In this document: piece by piece, positions 58,910 to 64,000 of the stretch
Numbering within the stretch: position 1 is the first letter of the stretch
How the letters are laid out: each line of letters opens with the position of its first letter
DNA from: Homarus americanus
Lineage: Eukaryota; Arthropoda; Malacostraca; Decapoda; Nephropidae
Direction: 5' to 3'
NCBI RefSeq assembly: GCF_018991925.1
Contig: NW_024748870.1
Span: 3,062,705 to 3,126,704 of the forward strand
Length of the DNA: 64,000 nucleotides
Program-made: the position numbers and the translations under genes
Notes under the pieces: model-generated
What the model was told of the DNA's origin: nothing
Database searches by the model: none
Seen by the model: only the letters and a program-made list of their open reading frames with translations

Positions 58910-60660
58910 TTCGGGCGTAGTATCTTAGTGGTGAATCAAAATAATTGATAACGACAATGAACTATGACTTGATGCTGTAAAACTCAACATGAATGCATCA
59001 GTGATGGTTCAAGGTTACATTTATAAACCGTAAGATAAAAACTAGAATAACAGTTGCGACGCGGGTCGGGTGGTGAAATGTGTCAAATAAGATGCTAAAC
59101 TCATGACAACTGATGGTGGGGCGCACGTATCCAATGTGGTAACAGTTCCTCACGCATAATATCAAATTTCACCACCACTCCAGAAAGAAAATCCTGCTTT
59201 AAGTTACAAAAGAAAATGTGACCCAAGTGAGCATGATGCACGGGATGGTGACACTGATGAGCAAGAACAACATTAATGCTTGAACCAACGTCGATATTTC
59301 AAAACGTTTCCGAGCTTCTTTCCGACATCAGTTGCTATCAGTAAGTTAAACAATGGTATTAATAAACATGCCAAAGTAGATAGGAGTTCCTTACAACATG
59401 TGAGGGCAGTATCATTGTTTGCATAGTATCTTAAATTATAAATATTATGTATATACTGAATAGTAGAACTAAAAAAAATATTGTTATTATTATTATTATG
59501 ACTTCAACACATTATCAATAATTTAGTGACACATCTTGTAGGGAAATTTATTGTTGGTAAAAGAATGAGAAAGATAATCCACTAATCCACTCGTCAATTT
59601 TGCTGAAAAAATCATCAAATATTAATTCATTATGGAAGAAGAACAGTTACAGGAAGTTGACTGGTGAAAGTTGTAGTAGAAAAAAAAAGAGTAAAGTTAA
59701 CTTCTGATTTCAAATCTTATACTGGTTGCGGGCGTAGACTGGTGCTGCTCTGCCTCTCATGGAACTTGATACAGTATTATTGAGCGACTGAGTGCTGTAA
59801 CTCAGAGAGATAAAATAACATTTATTTGTCTAAAATGTCTAGGAAGATTTCAGACCAATTTAGAACCAAACTGGAGGAGAATTATGGTGTATTATCAATT
59901 GAACGATGTAACGTAAGTGACACAAGAATAAAAAAATAACTACATATATTAGGTAAATTACTTGTGTCAGCTAAAGGGCGGTTGTTACTCGGGATCAGGA
60001 AGAAATGGTCACAAGTGTTTAAGTGAAAATGGTTGACGTGAAGTAAACATGTGTAAATATACTTAAGATATATCTCACTAACATTTGTATTACTCGGACT
60101 ATAATACTAGATTGTCCAAACCACAAGTGCAGAGGATACATCTTTATAAGGAAAATTTCACGTAATATTGACGTATTTAGTACAGCACTCATCATTTGGT
60201 ATTGCTGTACACGAGTCCTGTTCTCCGTGAGTGAAGGCAGTAGGTTTGGTACACGTTCTCTCCTAAGAAAACCTCCTGAACAAAACAATATTGAACTCAG
60301 GTGGCCGGGTGAGAGGAACCCAGGAGAGGTGAGGCTCGAGTGTTTCTTCATCGGTGATGTAGATATACGTATATAACGTCATCTTCATCCCCGGGAGTGT
60401 ATCAGACAAATTAGAATATAATTTAGCTAACTCCTGGGCCACCTCACAACCTACACTATCACAGACGGAGCCACGCACAGGTGGGTGGCAGCACACTCCC
60501 CGGGTGCCCAAAAATCTCTTGGGTCAGGTAACAAACCTTCACTACCTCCACACACATCACAGTCATCCCAGACACGCAATTTTTTCTTCTCTTCAATCAG
60601 ATATATAGTGGGAAAACAATCGTAATACCTCAACCAAACCTAACCTAACCCAACACTATA
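58910..60660. other. No gene recognised
   Basis: AT-rich unique sequence with a short (TAT)n tract near 59480-59500. Open frames are short and lack motifs. Confidence 0.5.
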
Positions 60661-60662
60661 AT

Positions 60663-60961
60663 AGGGCCAATTGCAAGAACAGTCGTGGGGTGTACGATGC
60701 CATTTACGATGACCTTCTTGCCCTGATCTTGTTTCAGTTATACCACCCTTTTGAAGCTCTGGAGAGATCTCGAAGTTTCGATATTTTGAGTACAGCACTA
60801 GCTAATAATTCCCACCAGGAAACTTGTTTCGAGACTCCTCCAAATCTTCGAAAAGTGCAGGATTCCATGTGTTAAAGGCGATATTGCTGAAGAAAGACCA
60901 GGGCAAGAAGGTCATCGTAAATGGCGCCGTACACCCCATAACCGTTCTTGCAATTGGCCCT
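60663..60961. mobile_element. MITE with long terminal inverted repeats
   Basis: About 65-bp inverted ends: the left end runs AGGGCCAATTGCAAGAAC and the right end GTTCTTGCAATTGGCCCT. Internal parts CATTTACGATGACCTTCTTG and its complement pair as well. The central 165 bp is unique and encodes nothing recognisable. No clear target duplication is visible (CTATAATA left, GTGTACTA right), so the superfamily is not assigned. Confidence 0.7.
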
Positions 60962-61107
60962 GTGTACTAAGCCGTCGGTACACAGGGGTACCGTGGCCGG
61001 CACTTGTAAAGCTATATACAGCTAGATGGGGGACAGTAGTGGCTCAAACCATTGACTACTAGTACAGGAGGCGAGCATAATATCCAATCGACCACCTTAT
61101 TCACTAA

Positions 61108-61365
61108 CCCAGTAGTTCACAAACTTTTTCGAGTGCCACCCAATTTTGAATATCTGGAAACATCGCGACCCTTTGATTCAAATAAAAAAAAAACTTCAAA
61201 CCAATTGTATTGTTGTATTAACTCGCAATTTAATAACAAGATACAACTAGTAATAAGTAGAGTGGCTGAAGGCTCCCAATGTGTATCGGTGACCTAGAGA
61301 GTTTAAATAAAAAAAAAAGAAATTAAAAGCATAACTTTGCTGGGTCATCGCGACCCACCCACTGA
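61108..61365. mobile_element. Possible hAT-like remnant
   Basis: The left end CCAGTAGTTCACAAACTTTT, with GTGCCACCC and CGCGACCC downstream, resembles the widespread hAT MITE start CAGTGGTTCTCAAACTTTT. The right end is not clear. Confidence 0.35.
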
Positions 61366-62572
61366 ATCGAATTTATGAAACAAAAATGGAAGGTAAAAAT
61401 AACCGTGGTAGTTGTCGCACCTACACCACAACACACCAACACGGCATGGTTTAACCAGTCAGTTTGTAAAGAATGAATCAATCATCGCCATAATCAATGG
61501 ATAACGAATTTAAAAGAAAATGGATAATTTCTTAACTATAACGTTTCGAAATGCTATAAATACAGTAGGTGCTGGAGCGACACCGTCTGTCTGTCTGAAA
61601 TATTTCATTAATACAATATACTGTATATTATGTAACAAACGAGTCCAGTTACAATTTCTAATCATACCCAGAGTTGTTGTTTCCTGTTTTGTCCTTAATT
61701 ATACGAATTTTCTTTCAGTAAATTGACTAATGAACAACTTGGTGGCTTCTTTGAATTGTACATTGGTGAATCAGGATACATTAACACTACCATTATTACA
61801 GAGGGAAGTGTGCCACATCCTCGACCGCGAAGACTTGCCAGATAGCTCACCAAATTTCAAAAAAATCTTAGCAAAGATTAAAAATTAACAACTGATCATT
61901 CTCGGTACAAGGTGTTAAAGGCACCAAACACTTTGTTTTAGGTAAGGATTAAAACTGTCTATAGAAGAAATTCAGAGGTTAATAGCGGGATATTTAACCT
62001 TGTGAACCGTAGATAATGCATAAAATAACCCTGATGTAGTGCCCATGTTGGAGAAAATTTATTTTGAAGGTGAAGGAGTTGTTAATCTTGTAATGCACCT
62101 CAATTATTAAAAGTCGACAGGACTGTATGTCATTTAGAGTGATAAGAGAAAGGTAGAGCTCTTGTTGGTGACAGTAAGAGGTGCAGTCGAGTCAGCATGA
62201 GACGGCTACTGGCCACCGTCCCAACATAGCTATTATGGAGCTGATGATGATCTGCAACTAGGCTAGGCTACCACGCAACCGATGATGACCGCCCATTCTA
62301 CTGATCTAATATGTGAATTTGAAGCAGATTTCGTAAGGCGTGTCTTATCCAGATGTGATCGTACACCTTACAACAACAGATCATAGGAGATTAGGAGACG
62401 CACAAATGGTCTTTTTTTTTTTTTAGGTACTGTACGGTTGTGTGTCCGCTATGAGGCAAGCGCCTGGCAGCTCCAGCATTTTGCCCAGTAGAGGGAGTTA
62501 TTCTCGTCCACTGATATACTATTTCCACTACTAAAACTGTCTCCACTAATATACTAACTCCACTAACCCCTG
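61366..62572. other. No gene recognised
   Basis: AT-rich sequence. A poly-T run at 62411-62425 and a (TATATTT)-like region are present; no motif-bearing frame was seen. Confidence 0.5.
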
Positions 62573-62901
62573 CAGGGACGGATCCAGGAATATCAAAAGG
62601 GGGAGGGGGTCCAAGAAGTTGTGGGTGAGGGAACATGGCGAGCACAGCGAGTCCAGCTGTTTTTTTTTGGGGGGCACTGTTAGCCCCCCCCCTACGAAGA
62701 TTTTTTTTTAAAATCTGACCAATATCACGGGCATTTTGAGGCCACTTTGAAGCATGTGCACTTGATATTAGGAGATATTCTGAAGTCAATAGTAAATACT
62801 TTTTACTATACAAAAATGCCTGAGTACAATACTTCATTAAAGAAAGGGTATTGTAATTTTCTGGTGAAGGGGGGATCTGGACCCCCCTGGATCCGCCCTT
62901 G
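62573..62901. mobile_element. hAT-like non-autonomous element (GGATCC ends)
   Basis: The ends CAGGGACGGATCCAGG and CCTGGATCCGCCCTTG are imperfect inverted repeats, with G-rich and C-rich subterminal runs (GGGGGAGGGGGTCC, GGACCCCCC). The pattern is typical of common hAT MITEs in animals. A clear 8-bp duplication is not visible. A fragment of a similar right end is at 9230-9275. Confidence 0.65.
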
Positions 62902-63444
62902 CTTTGAGTACACTGCCATCTTACTCAAGAGAGCAGTTCGTCGTATATAAAGTGAGAAGACATTCAAGACGCTATGTCATCGTACTTAAGAGGTTTACTG
63001 TTCTGTAGTTTCATTGTCAAGTTTTCCCTTTACAATAAATATATATATCCATTTTATTATTAATTCCCCTTATCTACCATTTTGTTAATTTAATCTTTCA
63101 AATAGTTTCCAAACAACACCGTGACGTCATCTCAGCTGTGATGGTAATTCCTTCGTCTGGATCATAATACTGTATAACTTTAATAATGTTATTGTATGAT
63201 GTGATAATAAATGGGAAAATTAAATAAAGAGTAATAATCTTTTTTAATACTCAGGGTCACTGCCAGGATGTCCATTGTCTGGATTTTGTCACCAGTCGTG
63301 TGAACAATTGCGACTACATACTGGTGAGGCAAAACTGATTGACTGTGACTGTTATTCTGAGCCATTCACTAGTCTCACGTCTACCTGTCAAAACACTCAC
63401 ACACCTCCACTATTATCTAACACAATGTATGCATGTATGTATGT

Positions 63445-63575
63445 CTTAACTCTTTGAATACGATAGTTTTTCATTCAGTGCGGACATGGTACTCAAGGGG
63501 TTAAGTCATCGTACTCGAGGGATTAACACTTCGTACTCAAGGGGTAAACTTATCGTACTCAGGGGTTAAAGCATG
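63445..63575. repeat. Degenerate repeat CGTACTCAAGGGGTTAA
   Basis: Five diverged copies of a 25-30-bp unit with CGTACTCRAGGGGTTAA. The rest of 62902-64000 is AT-rich with poly-C runs at 63705 and 63829 and no recognisable gene. Confidence 0.6.
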
Positions 63576-64000
63576 GACCACTATAGTCAGTTTCTATACC
63601 AAGTAACACCTTTTGAAAATTTGAAAAAGAAATAGCCTGCTGTCTCCCTCTTCCCGCCAGTGTAGAAGAGAAACTTTGTGTGTATGTGCGTTAGTAAGGT
63701 AACACCCCCCCCCCCCAATTACGGAATACCAGTAAGCTCTAACTTTATATTAAGATATTCGCTTAAGGCAGTGAGCGTAGGAGAAAGTTGTAGTTACTTG
63801 AGAATTTGGATGAGTAGCCACAAATCTACCCCCCCCCTTCTCCTCTCCTTCCTTTTCCCCTTCCTTCTACTCCTTCGTCTCTTTACCCGCTCCAAGTTCC
63901 AGGTTTGTTCTTCAATATTCTGGTTGTCTCGGCTGACGTTGGTAGAGAGAAAGCTGTACAAGTCACATTGCGTCATTCTCTCCCTTCTACGGGTCGAACC

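Overview
The window is animal nuclear DNA, most likely from a decapod crustacean or a close arthropod relative. The reasons are an intron-rich gene with GT-AG splice sites, AT-rich non-coding sequence, very abundant (TA)n, (CA)n and (TC)n tracts, frequent runs of the arthropod telomere-like motif TTAGG, many minisatellites, and CR1-like, Ty3/gypsy, hAT-like and pogo/Tigger-like mobile elements. Nothing looks bacterial: there are no operons, RNA operons or CRISPR arrays.

One host gene can be read from end to end. It is a secreted animal heme peroxidase of the chorion peroxidase/peroxinectin type on the minus strand, with 17 coding exons between 24541 (ATG) and 7581 (stop). All exon junctions keep the reading frame, giving 749 residues with the distal His, catalytic Arg, heme-linked Asp and Glu, proximal His and its Asn partner in place. 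Its introns hold three young minisatellite arrays just downstream of splice donors, a solo LTR inside one of these arrays, a hAT-like element with a perfect 8-bp target duplication and a 68-bp pogo-like element. The last codons and the stop codon lie inside a 304-bp pogo-like MITE.

The region 1-7290 has no recognisable gene. Upstream of the peroxidase (24.6-35.7 kb) is mostly unannotated host DNA with microsatellites, telomere-like stretches and a 740-bp polypurine array. A weak candidate for the first exons of a divergent plus-strand gene lies at 25922-26388.

From 35.7 to 56.9 kb the window is a transposon and minisatellite cluster. It contains a CR1-like LINE (35775-38719, inserted in a 36-bp tandem repeat), the 3' end of a second non-LTR element (39205-39912), and minisatellites of 23, 33, 38 and 19 bp. 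It ends in a nest: a gypsy element in plus orientation (copy A, 43748-48010 and 53985-55106) is split by a second gypsy element of the same clade in minus orientation (copy B, 48011-53984; 5-bp target duplication GTTCC). Copy A itself abuts a broken CR1-like LINE (55107-56558, minus). All these elements carry frameshifts or deletions.

The right end (57-64 kb) has no recognisable gene. It holds a 271-bp near-perfect foldback, a 300-bp element with about 65-bp inverted ends, and hAT-like remnants. I found no convincing new multi-gene system; the most interesting signals are transposon effects on the peroxidase gene and repeat expansion inside a gag gene.
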